64,000 nt of DNA from Oryzias latipes (GCF_002234675.1 NC_019860.2:10972586-11036585); one strand, 5' to 3'. Counted from the stretch's first letter, positions 26,960 to 37,779 are shown. The notes: generated by a model from the letters alone, not told the origin. Translations and numbers: made by a program.

Positions 26960-29900
26960 ATCTAGCCACAGGGGTTGCAAGCCAGTTGCCTCTGTGCCGG
27001 TCCCAAGCCCGGATAAATAGAGAGGGTTGCGTCAGGAAGGGCATCCGGCGTAAAAATTGCCAAAATAACCATGCGAATCATCCACAACACTTTAGACATA
27101 CCGGATCGGTCGAGGCCCGGGTTAACAACGACCGCCACCGATGCTGTTAACCTACAGGGTGTCGGTGGAAATTTGACTTACAGGAATGCGTCCAGAGGAA
27201 GAGGTTGGCTAAAAGGAAGTGGGATGTAGAAAGGACTGAGGAAGGTAGACAGGAGTACAAGGAAGCGCAGCGTAGAGTGAAGAGAGAGGTGGCAAAGGCC
27301 AAACAGAAAGCTTACGATGAGCTATATGACAGGTTAGACACAAAGGAAGGAGAAAAGGACTTGTACAGGCTAGCCAGACAGAGAGACAGAGATGGGAAGG
27401 ACGTGCAACAGATAAGGGTGATTAAAGACAGAGATGGAAAGGTGCTAACAACCCAGGAGAGTGTACAGAAAAGATGGAAGGAGTATTTTGAGGAGCTGAT
27501 GAACGTGGAAAATGACAGGGAAAGAAGGGAGGAAGATGTGGTTGTTGTGGAGCAGGAAGTAGCAGAGATTGGAAAGGATGAGGTTAGGAAGGCTCTGAAA
27601 AGGATGAAGAGCGGAAAGGCCGTTGGTCCTGATGACATCCCTGTGGAGGTATGGAAGTGCTTAGGAGAGACAGCAGTGGAGTTTCTAACGAGTTTGTTCA
27701 ATAGGATTCTAGAGAGTGAGAAGATGCCTGAGGAATGGAGGAGAAGCGTTCTGGTTCCGATCTTTAAGAACAAGGGTGACACGCAGAACTGCAGCAACTA
27801 TAGAGGAATAAAGTTGATGAGCCACACAATGAAGCTGTGGGAAAGAGTAGTGGAAGCCAGGCTTAGGAAGAAGGTGGAGATCTGTGAGCAGCAGTATGGT
27901 TTCATGCCCCGTAAGAGCACCACTGATGCCATTTTTGCTTTGAGAATGTTGATGGAAAAGTACAGAGAAGGTCAGAAGGAGCTGCATTGTGTGTTCGTAG
28001 ATTTAGAGAAGGCGTATGACAGGGTGCCGAGGGAGGAGCTGTGGTACTGTATGAGGTCGTCTGGAGTGGCAGAGAAGTATGTCAGAGTAGTTCAGGACAT
28101 GTATGAGAGAAGTATGACGGTGGTGAGATGTGCTGTAGGTCAGACAGAGGAGTTCAAGGTGGAGGTGGGACTACACCAAGGATCAGCTTTGAGTCCTTTT
28201 TTGTTTGCTATGCTGATGGACAGGCTGACAGACGAGGTAAGACAGGAATCTCCCTGGACAATGATGTTTGCGGATGACATTGTAATTTGCAGTGAGAGTA
28301 GAGAGCAGGTGGAGGAACAGCTAGAGAGGTGGAGGTTTGCTCTGGAAAGAAGAGGTATGAAGGTCAGTCGTAGTAAGACAGAATACATGTGTCTGAACGA
28401 GAGGGATCAAGGTAGAAGCGTTAGGTTACAGGGGGCTGAGGTGAAGAAGGTGCAGGAGTTTAAGTACTTGGGGTCAACAGTTCAGTGTGATGGAGAGTGT
28501 GGAAAAGAGGTGAAGAGGCGAGTGCAGGCAGGTTGGAGCGGTTGGAGGAAAGTGTCAGGAGTGTTGTGTGACAGAAGAGTGTCAGCAAGACTCAAAGGAA
28601 AGGTGTACAAGACAGTGGTGAGACCAGCTCTGCTCTATGGGTTAGAGACGGTAGCAGTGAGACAGAGACAAGAGGCTGAGATGGAGGTAGCGGAGATGAA
28701 GATGTTGAGGTTCTCCTTAGGAGTGACCAGGTTAGACAGGATAAGGAACGAGTACATCAGAGGGACGGCTCATGTTGCCTGTGTTAGCGACAAAGTCAGA
28801 GAAGCCAGACTGAGATGGTTTGGACATGTTCAGAGGAGGGATAGTGGATATATTGGTAGAAGGATGTTGGAGATGGAGCTGCCTGGCAGGAGGGCAAGAG
28901 GACGGCCAAAGAGGAGGTATATGGATGTCTTAACAGAGGACATGAAGTTGGCTAACGTTAGGGTAGAAGATGTTCATGATAGAGTGAGGTGGAAAAGGAT
29001 GATTCGCTGTGGCGACCCCTGATGGGAAAAGCCGAAAGAGAAAGAAGAAGTAGTTAAAAAAAGAAATTACAACATCACATAAAATAAAAAAAACTTTAGG
29101 AATTAAAGCCTCAATCTCTTTCTTCCCTTCATCACTAACAACTTTCATAGATTTAACAAACTATTTAGATTAAAGGGCAGCTGAGGGGACCAGGGCAGTT
29201 CTTCAGCAGACTGATGCAGAAATTTGTGATTTCTGCAGGTTGTTCCATGAAACCGCAGACACATTTGTCACCTGTATCTTCTCTGCAGAGCACTGACGGC
29301 TCTGTTGAGGCTCTTCACTCTGCGACGGGTTCGATACGACCTCCAGGCCGCCTGGATCAAACACGCAGCCCGCTCACGCTCAGAGCTCACCTGTAGTCAC
29401 AGGAAAGAGAGCCTTTTATATGAGGTCTGCGCTTTCAAAATAAGAGTTTGTCATTTTACAACACAGTAGGAGTATCTCTTTTTACCTTTTTTTTAATTAA
29501 ATTTTGTTTAACTCTATACAGTGTGATATATATTATTATAAATACTGAATGAAATTAAGGCATTTTTGCCAAAAGTTTGTGAACTAGGCTACTAAATTAC
29601 CATCTTGAATCTTAACTTTATCTGAATTAAAAAGTCCAAAATATTTGGAAAAAAGAAAATATAAAAAAAAAAACATTTTCAGAATGAAAAAATACATAAT
29701 TAATTTACATATTAAATATAAAATAAAATGTATTGTTTATTAAATAATAAACATTTTAAAAGTTGTAGTAGTACACAAGTACATTTTTTTGTTAAATGTT
29801 TAAAGTTTTTGGTGTGTGAAAGCAGTTTCAGACAGACCTGGGACTTTCTGGCGTCCTTCTCTGATTGGATGACCTCTATAAGTTGATCTATGTCTTGGTC

Positions 29901-32900
29901 AAAGCCCCGCCCCCTCCAGTCTTTGAGCAGGAGGCTGTCCAGACCTGCAGAGAGACAATGGGAGATGAGATGTTTTTGAACACCTCCCTCCATTCATGTT
30001 CAAATCTGGCCTGTGCCTGACCTTTGAAGCTCATAAGGAGGGGCCGGAAGCGAAACCCCAGCTGACTCGCCATGAGGAGAATCAATTTGATAGAAGCCCC
30101 GCCCACTGCAGTGTCAGACATGACAGCTAATTGGCCGACAGCTTCGTTGAGCAGAAGCAGGATGGAGTCATCCGTGAGGCTGGGGAGGAAGCCCCTGCAG
30201 AAAGTTGACGTGAACCCCAATTCATTTTCAAAAATTCGTGAACGTCTAATGCTCGCCAAAGCAAAGGTCGTGTGAGCATGGGTCGTTACCTGCTGACCGT
30301 GCAGATTTGAATCCACAGCTGCATGCAGAGCAGACACACAGAGGCATCCTCACACATCTGGATCTGCTCATAATGGATAGAACTGAGAACTGCAAAACAG
30401 ATGTTGGGGAAAAAAGGTTGTTGGGAGCTTTTCTCTCTGGTTGGACTATTCATTTTCCAGGTGTACATAAAAGGAGCAGATTGGACCCAATGTCTTCCAG
30501 TAACTGACCCTGACTAGTGAGGTGAGTGTGAGCCGAGACCAGCCAGCCGACTGAATCCATCACCTTCTTGAAGTGAGACACATGCTGACAGAGGCGGGAC
30601 AGTTACACAGCAATTCATCACAGACATTTAACATTTCACAGGCGCGCATCCTCACCTCGGCGTGACTCATCAGCAGGCTCGCCAGAGACAGAAGCCCATC
30701 CATGACCGACGGCAGTAAGAGTTGGTGAAAGGCCTCGGACCGGCGGCCCGGCTCCACGCCGACGCAGCAGGAGCTGAAGAGACAGGTCAACAAAATCAGG
30801 TCAAAAACAAAGTCAGTTCTTTACTTTTGTCAAATTTGTAGAAAAACGATGCCTGAAGCTACAGCCAGCAGGCATTGAACATGTGTTCAAGAACCTGCGT
30901 TTGGCATGTGGTGTTCACATTGGAAAAGCAGGGAGGGGCTTCTTCTTCTTCTTCTTTTGTTACTATTTACTAGCACATGGACGCCACCTACAGTTGGAAG
31001 AGGCTTGGTGCGAAATGTTGAAGTGGTGCAAATCCACTACTCCAATGTATGACAGACTGTGTCACATAATTCCATCTGGGCACAAACCACAATTATTCAT
31101 TTCTCCTCCATGATCAATTTTTCAAACGGGGGACACTTCCGTGGATTAAAAGGGACGCCATCTGCAACCCACTATCAAATCAGAGTCCCTGGTCAAAGTT
31201 CGACCTGGTTTTTAACTGATGTTAACAAAGACTTTTCATTGAAAGTTGCCTCTTGTACGCATGTTGCCGAATTATAGTGAGAGGAACTGGGAAACATCTT
31301 GGATGAGAGAGTGACAAGGCAACAAAAAAATATACCTTTCTTTTTAACCAAGTTATGAACATTTGCAAACTTCAGATTTGTACTGTAATGAGCTTAGTCT
31401 ACAAGTGTCAGGCAATTCAAATCTTAAAATAATGTTGATTTACAGTCCCACTATGATAAAAATGGTATTTTGGGTATTTTTACTATGTTTTTGTGGCATT
31501 TCTTTCAGATGATGGAGGACATATGGAGAGAAAGTTAAGCTCAAAATTGCATTTCGGAGTATTTCTTTCTTCAAATCGTGGTGAATCACGCGCAGACGAA
31601 AAAATACTGTTAGAAAAAAGGTTATCTGTGACGTAGAAAAAAACGCTGTGCGGGCCACAAGCTCCCTGCTCCGCTCCATTCTTATGCTTCCACTTGCAGA
31701 CCAATAGATCCGTGTACATCTTTGTATTCCTCTTCTAAGCTAGCATCTGGCTCTAAACTGTACGGCTGGATTGCTCTGATGTTGCTCTACATTTTTTTTA
31801 CCCCGGTAATGCTAAGTTGTGGGTGTGAGGGGCTGTAAGGTAGTGGGAAAGTGTAAACAAAGGGAATGATGGGAAGTGGGGGAAGGCTCACTTTCCACTA
31901 ACAGTCCCACCCACAACTGAGAGGCGAAACTCTAATGAACTCCTGCCGCTTTGCAGAGACTTGTCCAACAAATCGACCCAGATATTATTATTGTTTGGCT
32001 AAAAACGACATAATCATAATTAAAAGACCAATAATTAATTAATTAGTTAATAATAATTGATACTTTTTATTGATCCCACAATAGCGAAATTCTTCTCCGC
32101 ATTTGACCCATCCCCTGGGGGAGCGGTGAGCAGCAGCCTAACCACGCTCAGGAGGCAGTAGCGTTAAGGGTCTTACCTAAGGGCCCTTACTGGGTGATGT
32201 TAATTGCTCGCCATTGATGTGGTAATTGACCCAGTACAATTGTTCATCCCCCTCCGGGAATCGAACCCTGGATTCCTGCATGGTAGCCTCTCACCTTACC
32301 AGCCGAGCTACCCAGCCAAAGCATCCAATGGGAACACTTTTAAAATAGATCAAAAGATGATTGGAGTGGGACTTCAAATGTTTTTATTTGATGGTGCTGG
32401 GTTAGGTTTAGCTTTTAAGACAACGTGTGGACGTGGCTAAATTCAGCTCCAGAGGCAACACAGATAGAAGTGTTACTTGTTTGTAATTTTCTAAATTTTC
32501 TACCCAAAAATAGGCTGAATAAATAAATTACTTTGGAAAAATGTAATATTTAAAAGTCCATGTGGATATTTATAATAAATTGGAATGAATAAATGAGCAC
32601 GGTACAGTTTAAATATGCTGTTGTCAAATTACTAAATAAGTTAATTTTACTATTAAAAAATCCACATACTTTAAAAGTTTTTTTAAAAGCAGAATGATGA
32701 TGTTGTCCTGACAGGTTAGTGGGGGTACCTGGTGAGGTGGGCAAGTGTGGCAGCGGCGCTCCAGCTGCCCCGCAGCCTGCTGGGAGGCAGGGAGAGGGTG
32801 AGGGCACACTGGCTCAGGATACCGCTGTGATAGAGCCGAGACTTGACCCGGGTTAAACCATCATTGTGTGGCTGCACGGACGCCAAGTTCAAAGCATCTG

Positions 32901-33085
32901 ATGGGACAGACCAATCAGAGGAACAAACCCTCTCACATAGAGCACGGAGCTGCATTCATTGAAGCGAACTTACTGCTCAATCCGTCATTCAGCAGCCTGA
33001 TCTTCTCCTGCGGGTTCAGGTCTTCCTTCTGCAGCTGGTTCTGCAACTCTGATACCAAAGCCTCCTCCTCCTCTATCACAACCAT
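21753..33085 (-). CDS. IQCB1: IQ motif-containing B1 / nephrocystin-5, complete (14 coding exons)
   Basis: IQCB1 is a calmodulin-binding protein of the centrosome, basal body and transition zone. It works with CEP290 in ciliogenesis, and human loss causes Senior-Loken syndrome. Exons: 33085-32974, 32897-32729, 30773-30656, 30584-30509, 30389-30290, 30194-30022, 29944-29838, 29390-29272, 25979-25913, 24163-24088, 23680-23517, 23434-23297, 23212-23056, 22051-21753. All phases join and give 624 residues (human 598). The N-terminal helical half includes SSCCVGVEPGRRSEAF. IQ motifs are near residues 293-312 (AACLIQAAWRSYRTRRR) and 386-404 (AAVKIQSFWRGVRDRRH), with a Gln-rich coiled-coil stretch at 325-372. 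The C-terminus keeps LPWWKTLGE and LGGLYIGG. The ATG is the first in its exon. The donor after 23517 (GCT|GTGCGC) is weak. Confidence 0.94.
22165..22500. repeat. TIR element family B, copy 2 (partial)
   Basis: Starts with TAGAACTGGACTGAG and continues with TGTTGGAGCCAGATGACGTC and CGGTCTGAGTCAACGTTTCTATGGCAACCAC-type text (split: CGGTCTGAGTCAACG, TATGGCAACCAC) shared with the 15300 and 48830 regions. It lies in the last IQCB1 intron. Confidence 0.6.
24386..25018. mobile_element. TIR element family B, copy 3, both ends present
   Basis: The left end CCATTGACTGTAAATGAGAA / CTGGACTGAGG is mirrored at the right by CACTCAGTCCAGTTCTCGTA ... ATCCATGG, making long imperfect inverted repeats on a 633-bp element. 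There is no transposase frame. It lies in the IQCB1 intron between exons 9 and 10 (25979 and 24088 sides). Confidence 0.7.
25965..26080. repeat. Local triplication, copy A, covering an IQCB1 splice acceptor
   Basis: Runs from GCCTCCTCTGAGCCCTAAAA, which is the 5' edge of the IQCB1 exon at 25979 with its acceptor, into about 100 bases of intron (TTTCAAAATAAGAGCTCAGA, GGTCATCAT, ATTCATAAACA). Copies B and C lie at 26529-26745. Confidence 0.75.
26080..26528. repeat. Insertion separating triplication copies A and B
   Basis: AT-rich sequence ending near 26410 in a tail like GCTTGAAATAAACCATTAAA, reminiscent of an L1-type LINE 3' end on the plus strand. No coding frame is seen and no target duplication was identified. 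Confidence 0.35.
26529..26745. repeat. Local triplication, copies B and C
   Basis: Copy B (26529-26612) and copy C (about 26605-26745) repeat ACATTTAAAGTTTGCTCTTC, AAAATAAAAGCTCA, AAACAAGGTC and TCATGAATATAA. Copy C again begins GCCTCCTCTGAGTCCTAAAA, a duplicate of the exon edge and acceptor. Confidence 0.75.
26901..29066 (+). mobile_element. RTE-type (Expander-like) LINE with 19-bp target duplication
   Basis: The insertion is bracketed by the perfect direct repeat AAGTAGTTAAAAAAAGAAA at 26901-26919 and 29048-29066. After an A-rich stretch (26920-26957) comes a 5' region with GGGTTGCGTCAGGAAGGGC and ATCCGGCG text typical of fish Expander/RTE elements. Then come the RT frame and the short 3' end GGCGACCCCTGATGGGAAAA. 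It lies in the IQCB1 intron between exons at 29272 and 25979, antisense to the gene. Full RTE elements also encode an apurinic-type endonuclease; that part is missing here. Confidence 0.9.
27205..29022 (+). CDS. Reverse transcriptase of the RTE-type LINE, endonuclease missing
   Basis: An open frame of 605 codons begins in the basic linker upstream of the RT. TTG at 27205 is only a possible start; the same frame is open about 25 bases further upstream. RT landmarks in order: GPDDIPVEVWK at about residues 140-150, NYRGIKLMSHTMKLWE at about 198-213, FVDLEKAYDRVPREELW, the LHQGSALSPFLFA block, the active site MMFADDIVI at about 353-361, and a C-terminal LRWFGHVQRR region. There is no internal stop, unlike most LINEs in the window. 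With no endonuclease domain, it is unlikely to be autonomous. Confidence 0.88.
   Translation: MAKRKWDVERTEEGRQEYKEAQRRVKREVAKAKQKAYDELYDRLDTKEGEKDLYRLARQRDRDGKDVQQIRVIKDRDGKVLTTQESVQKRWKEYFEELMNVENDRERREEDVVVVEQEVAEIGKDEVRKALKRMKSGKAVGPDDIPVEVWKCLGETAVEFLTSLFNRILESEKMPEEWRRSVLVPIFKNKGDTQNCSNYRGIKLMSHTMKLWERVVEARLRKKVEICEQQYGFMPRKSTTDAIFALRMLMEKYREGQKELHCVFVDLEKAYDRVPREELWYCMRSSGVAEKYVRVVQDMYERSMTVVRCAVGQTEEFKVEVGLHQGSALSPFLFAMLMDRLTDEVRQESPWTMMFADDIVICSESREQVEEQLERWRFALERRGMKVSRSKTEYMCLNERDQGRSVRLQGAEVKKVQEFKYLGSTVQCDGECGKEVKRRVQAGWSGWRKVSGVLCDRRVSARLKGKVYKTVVRPALLYGLETVAVRQRQEAEMEVAEMKMLRFSLGVTRLDRIRNEYIRGTAHVACVSDKVREARLRWFGHVQRRDSGYIGRRMLEMELPGRRARGRPKRRYMDVLTEDMKLANVRVEDVHDRVRWKRMIRCGDP
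30870..31285 (-). repeat. TACGTTCACAC-type MITE, reverse copy
   Basis: Landmarks in reverse: GGTGTTCACATTGGAAAAGC near 30910, ATCAATTTTTCAAACGGGGGA near 31110 (split in family text), TGGTCAAAGTTCGACCTGG near 31190 and GACTTTTCATTGAAAGTTG near 31230. It sits in the IQCB1 intron between exons 2 and 3. Confidence 0.6.
32045..32322 (-). mobile_element. tRNA-derived SINE in the IQCB1 intron between exons 2 and 3
   Basis: On the minus strand the head reads GGCTGGGTAGCTCGGCTGGT with a box A-like element, then box B GGTTCGATTCC. A body follows, and a tail with a TCAATAAAAAGTATC-like end near 32060. The promoter boxes are close to tRNA consensus, so it is a fairly young tRNA-derived SINE. Confidence 0.75.
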
Positions 33086-33713
33086 TGTACACGATTCTGA
33101 TCTGAAGAGGAGCTTTGGATCCACGGATTGCAGTAAAAACCTGAAATACGGCACATACTGAAACAAGAATGACTTATGATTGGCTCATAATAAACACCTA
33201 AACACTAAAGCAAAACAATGGACCTTCTGAGCTGTAGTGTATTTCCATGAAAGGAGCTTCTCAGACAGTTTACTGACAAGGAGTGGACAAAAATACTTTT
33301 TGATATTTGCAGAAACATTGTTATGGAGTAAATACATTTTTAAATTATGATTGTATCAAAAGGTTTTCTTATGTTGTTGTTGCACACTTTGTAAGGTTAC
33401 CATTTTATTTTCCCTAATCCGGATTCATTATTTTTATTCTTGAAATTATTCTAGTAAACAACAACCAATTTTAAAATCTATTCTGATGATCACTGGTTGA
33501 TATTTATTGGTACTTTTGCAAATTATGACTTTTTTGTGGCTTTTTCCCCTATCAACATAACTCACATATGTAATATGAATGTATTTAAATGATAAAAACG
33601 TGAGAAAAAGAGGAGTTAGAAGCTAACAAATTGCTAGTTCCTTAGTTAAACTATGCCTTTATATCTTTAAATAACTTTAAAACACACCAGCACTATTATA
33701 ACGAGGCGGCTTA

Positions 33714-33790
33714 CCTGTTAGCTTTAGCTTAGCCGAGGCTAATTAAGACATCGGTGCAACACCTGCTCCATCACAGGATATTATGGAAGC
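33714..33790 (-). other. IQCB1: Proposed non-coding first exon of IQCB1
   Basis: The minus strand has a strong donor, GCTAACAG|GTAAGCC, at 33714/33713. The first coding exon has an acceptor, ATTTCAG, at 33141, so its 5' UTR begins at 33140. The upstream edge of this exon is unknown and could extend beyond 33790. Confidence 0.5.
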
Positions 33791-33926
33791 TGCAAGGCCA
33801 CGTTTTATCCGTACATCAACACATACGATACTTATTTAATCCTAACATTTATATTAGTTGATAATTAACGCTCGTAACCTGTTTAAGGGGATCACAGGGA
33901 TAGCAGGTAGCATTGGAAAACGGATG

Positions 33927-34348
33927 TTTTTTTTTTTTTTTTTTTTTTTTACAACTTTATTGAACAAAGCATAAGCATACAAAATCCAGCATCAAAGACT
34001 CAGAAAGAGCATCAGCAGTGATAGTCAATGTCATCAATCCAAACTTATTGAATCATTTCAAGAAGAAAAAAATAATAATAATAAAATAATCAGAAATATA
34101 TCCAAAATAGAATATGCTGATAGAAAAATAAATTATCTTAAAATATATAAAAGGGGATTACAAAATAATGATAATAATATTTATAATACAAAGTTTTCTT
34201 AGAGGAGGGGATTACCTATCAAACAAAAAAGCACAAATTATTTCAGTGTTACTTGCTTTGGGTGTATTAATTTTTTTTATATATTCATAAAACTGGAGCA
34301 TCTCGAACTTAAATATGGTGAAGTTGGGAGTTGTTTTTTTAATTCTGC
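33927..34348 (-). mobile_element. 5'-truncated L1 tail in the IQCB1 promoter
   Basis: A T tract at 33927-33950 (poly(A) on the minus strand) opens 422 bp of L1 3' sequence. The insert is flanked by the perfect 18-bp duplication AGCATTGGAAAACGGATG at 33909-33926 and 34349-34366. No coding part remains except possible last codons. Confidence 0.88.
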
Positions 34349-34373
34349 AGCATTGGAAAACGGATGCTCCCCT

Positions 34374-34396
34374 GTTTCTAAGGCAACGTGACGTCA
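34374..34396 (-). promoter_or_regulatory. X-box-like RFX site and CRE in the IQCB1 promoter
   Basis: On the minus strand GTTGCCTTAGAAAC (34387-34374) is one base off the RFX X-box consensus. The perfect CRE palindrome TGACGTCA (34389-34396) is directly adjacent. RFX X-boxes are known controllers of ciliary genes, fitting IQCB1. They lie upstream of the proposed first exon, with a short L1 fragment inserted between. Confidence 0.6.
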
Positions 34397-34513
34397 TTAA
34401 TCCGCGACAGCGGTAAGCTTCTTCTTTTTTTAAACGAACTTTATTGAATATAACAATCCAATGCACAACTGTGCAAGACAACAGGAAAAGAACAAACCAG
34501 GGGGTTGTTATTA

Positions 34514-34519
<6 letters not shown>

Positions 34520-34547
<28 letters not shown>

Positions 34548-36443
34548 TTATAGAACACAATACAAAACAATACCAGAACATTTACATAAAATTACAAAAT
34601 ATGGCGAATACAAAAGAGAATACTATAATTGGAAAGGAAGCAAAAAGAAGAAAAAATTCTTATCAGTATGCAAACATAAACCTATGTATATTCATAATCA
34701 TAGAGAAATCAGGGAAAAGTATAACATAAGAGAACAACAATTTCAGAGTTGGATAGTGTTGCAAAAAGCAGGGGGATACAAAATATAAATAAACTGTCTT
34801 AGACATCCGGAATATCACTCAGGGTGTCATAAATTGTTATGGCTTTAGGTGAGTCGATTAACTTTATGGATTTTAAGTATAAATTGACCTCATTATTAAA
34901 GAAGCTAAAGCTGGGGTGGCATTTCTGTAACCTATTTTTGTGTATAAAAAACTTGGCTAAACATAACACAGTATTGATACATACATTATTTACATTGTTG
35001 TGTATTGACAGGCCAAAGATTATGACTTCTTTGGAAAAGAAGTCCATGATGAATGGAAATTTATGTCTTAACCATTTGTAAACATCCAACCAAAACACTT
35101 GTACAACATCACACAGGAAAAATATGTGGTCGATGTCTTCAACAGCAGTTTGGCAGAAGGAACAGCTGTTGTCATCAATGTTGAAACGTAATCTAAGTAG
35201 TTCTTTGGAAGGATAGATATCATTCATAATCTTGAAGTGTGTTTCTTTAACTTTTGGGGGAATAGGAAGTTTCATGAAATCGGTTCTTAATTTAGTAACA
35301 ACATTTTGTTCAAATTTCTGCAGTATATTATTTTTGTTTTGTCGACCAGGAAAAAACCTTTCAATGAACCAATTTCTGATAAATGAGTTATTACATTTTC
35401 TGTCCATAAGAGGGCATCCTTCAATTGACAATGTGGCTAACTGTGGTTTTATCTTTAAATGTGTCATTGTGTTCCTTGTTAGAAATACAAATTGTCGAGG
35501 AAGAGAATTGCGTACTTTCAAAAATTCTGAAATAGGAGGATTAAAGTTATGTTTTAAACAAAATTGCTCATAATCTAATAAATTTCCCTCCGTATCCATC
35601 AGATCAGACACCGACCAGACTCCTCTGTCAAACCATTCAGCACAAAACAAAGATTTGTTTCTGTGGAGGATGTATCTGTTGTTCCAAATGATATTTGAGT
35701 GTGGCGAGAAATTATGCACATATAAGATTTTCCAGTACAGTAGAATTTGTTTGTGGAACTCTGATAATGCTATAGGGAGCTTATTAATGTCAAAATCACT
35801 AATAAGCACCAACTTTAACCCGCCTAATTTGTTAAATAAATAATTTGGGATACAAAACCAGAAGGATTGGTTGTGTTTGATCCACGATTTCAACCAGTTT
35901 ATTTTCAGGGTTCCGTTAAGACAGTCAAAATCAATAACTTTGAGACCCCCATCCTTAAATTCTTTGACCATATAGTTTTTTTTCATGTAATGAGGCTTGT
36001 TTCTCCAAATAAAATTAAACGTCATTTGGTTGATGGATTTTATCATTTTGTTTGGGATGGCATTAGAGTAAGAGGGATAAATACATCTAGACAAACCCTC
36101 CATCTTTGTCAGATAGATCCGACCCAGCAGCGATATATCTCTTTGGAGCCACATATTCAACCTCGTCCGACATTCATCAAGTTTTTCACCCACATTCCTT
36201 GATTGGCTTATTTTTTGGTCTTTGTTGATATAGATGCCCAAGTATTTAATTTCTGATTTAATGGGGATATGATTGATTTCTTTTAAGGGTGTGTCATGAA
36301 TAGCCAACAGTTCACATTTCTTTAAGTTTAAGTTTAACCCTGATGCTTTGGAAAAGTGTTTGACTTTTTCAATAGCTGCTTTAATTTGATGCTCATCTTT
36401 TAAGAACAGTGTTGTGTCGTCTGCTAACTGGCTAATAATGATT
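34520..36443 (-). mobile_element. 5'-truncated Tx1-type L1 with 16-bp target duplication
   Basis: Flanked by GTTGTTATTACATTTT at 34504-34519 and 36444-36459. A T tract at its left end is the poly(A) tail in minus orientation. It was truncated inside the RT, just before the active site. Confidence 0.9.
34799..36443 (-). CDS. C-terminal part of an L1 (Tx1-like) reverse transcriptase polyprotein
   Basis: Open on the minus strand from the truncation point at 36443 to a stop at 34799, about 547 codons with no stop. It starts at the RT active-site region (SQLADDTTLFL), then the thumb region (LGIYINKD, WLQRDISLLGRIYLTKMEG, NFIWRNKPHY), and ends with a Cys/His motif, CSFCQTAVEDIDHIFFLC, typical of Tx1/L1 C-termini. 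The endonuclease and RT fingers are missing through 5' truncation, so it encodes no working enzyme. The first ATG (36307) is not biologically meaningful. Confidence 0.85.
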
Positions 36444-37498
36444 GTTGTTATTACATTTTACACAAAGACATTGAAACTGACGCACAGATCGAATGTTTTG
36501 GCTTTCTTATTGTCAGAGTTTCTTATTGTGTTCATGTATTGTTTGAACTCATTGATAAAGATGGAAAAATGAGGGGTAGGATTTTTAACTTTGGATTTAT
36601 GAATGTTGCATTTGCATAAAAAAAATAAGAGTTTAATAAAGTATAATTGTTTTTTTTTTTTATGAGAGGGACAATGGGGTGGTGCAGTGGGATCTTTTGT
36701 ACATTATAGTTACAATGAAGAAGAAAGTTCATGCCTCCTAATTTGGAGAAAATGTAATTTGGATTCTTAGAAAAATTCTTAGAAAAATTCTTAGAAAAAT
36801 TTCACAGCCAATTTATGTTAAAGGTTTTATTTAATGTACAAAAATTAAAAAACGTTAAGACCACCCTTATCATAAGTGTTCATTAATACTTTTTTTTTTT
36901 TTACATAATGGTTTTTGTTCCTCCAAATATAATTAAATAGCATTTGGTCAATGGCTTTCAGAACTTTTTTGTCAACATTGAGGAAAAGGGCTGCGTGCGT
37001 TAGGCAGGAAATTCCCTCAGCTTTAGTTAGCAAAACTCTGCCTCTCAATGACAAATCTCTCTGGAGCCATTGGTTCAGCTTTGTCTGTGTTTTATTGATA
37101 ATTGGATCAAAGTTCAATTAGAATCTGGCTTTTTTTACCTTTAGAAAGTGTAATTCCTAGGTAGGTGATGGACTCCGTCACTGGAATATTGCAGATAGAG
37201 AGGACGTCGCAGTGTTCAAGAGCAAATAATTCAGGTTTTTTTATATTTAAGCAGAGTCCAGATGCAGCAGAAAAATTATTGATTAGATCAATAGCTAACG
37301 GTACCTAAGAACCGGCAGCTGCAAGCTATGTAGACCTAAACAAAAGAGCAACAGTTTAGGGACAAACATTCCCACGCCCATTTCTTTCCTTTATTTTATT
37401 TCATCTGTCAATTAAAAGTCATATTTCATTTACTGGAAAATATAGCTTCACTGTTACCAGGAAAAAATATATGTATGTAAAAAGAATTATATATTTAC

Positions 37499-37590
37499 AT
37501 ACAGTACAGACCAAAAGTTTGGACACACCTTCTCATTCAAAGAGTTTTCTTTATTTTCATGACTATGAAAATTGTAGCTTCACGCTAACT
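37499..37590 (+). repeat. Tc1/mariner terminal fragment
   Basis: TACAGTACAGACCAAAAGTT and the following TGGACACACCTTCTCATTC match the terminal inverted repeat of a very common vertebrate Tc1-like element. It starts at a TA dinucleotide. The rest of the element is gone. Confidence 0.8.
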
Positions 37591-37779
37591 GTGTCTTAAA
37601 CACTTTACGCCTTAAATAATGCAAAAGCTGTTTTGTAAACTAGTCATGAAAAGATTTAAACGTTTTAACAATTAAAAATAATTATGGGATGATTACACCC
37701 TCAACACTTTTCTATGTTTATTAGCTATATTATGTCTGATTTTTGTTTTTGTTTACTAGGTAAAAAGCAAGTATTGTCT

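Larger units (their letters stand above)
34425..37300 (-). pseudogene. Older Tx1-type L1 remnant, split by a younger L1
   Basis: Its 3' tail lies at 34425-34503. It resumes at 36460, after the nested element, and carries a diverged RT-downstream block on the minus strand at 37117-36845 (LNQWLQRDLSLRGRVLLTK, NYIWRNKNHY). The frame is broken and the element decays by about 37300. The nested element at 34520-36443 encodes the same protein region (NMWLQRDISLLGRIYLTK). Confidence 0.65.

Noticed and set aside
34402..34420. Plus-strand exon with donor GCG|GTAAGC, suggesting a gene divergent from IQCB1
   Set aside because: Only a donor-like word; it is followed at once by L1 tail sequence and no downstream exon is visible.
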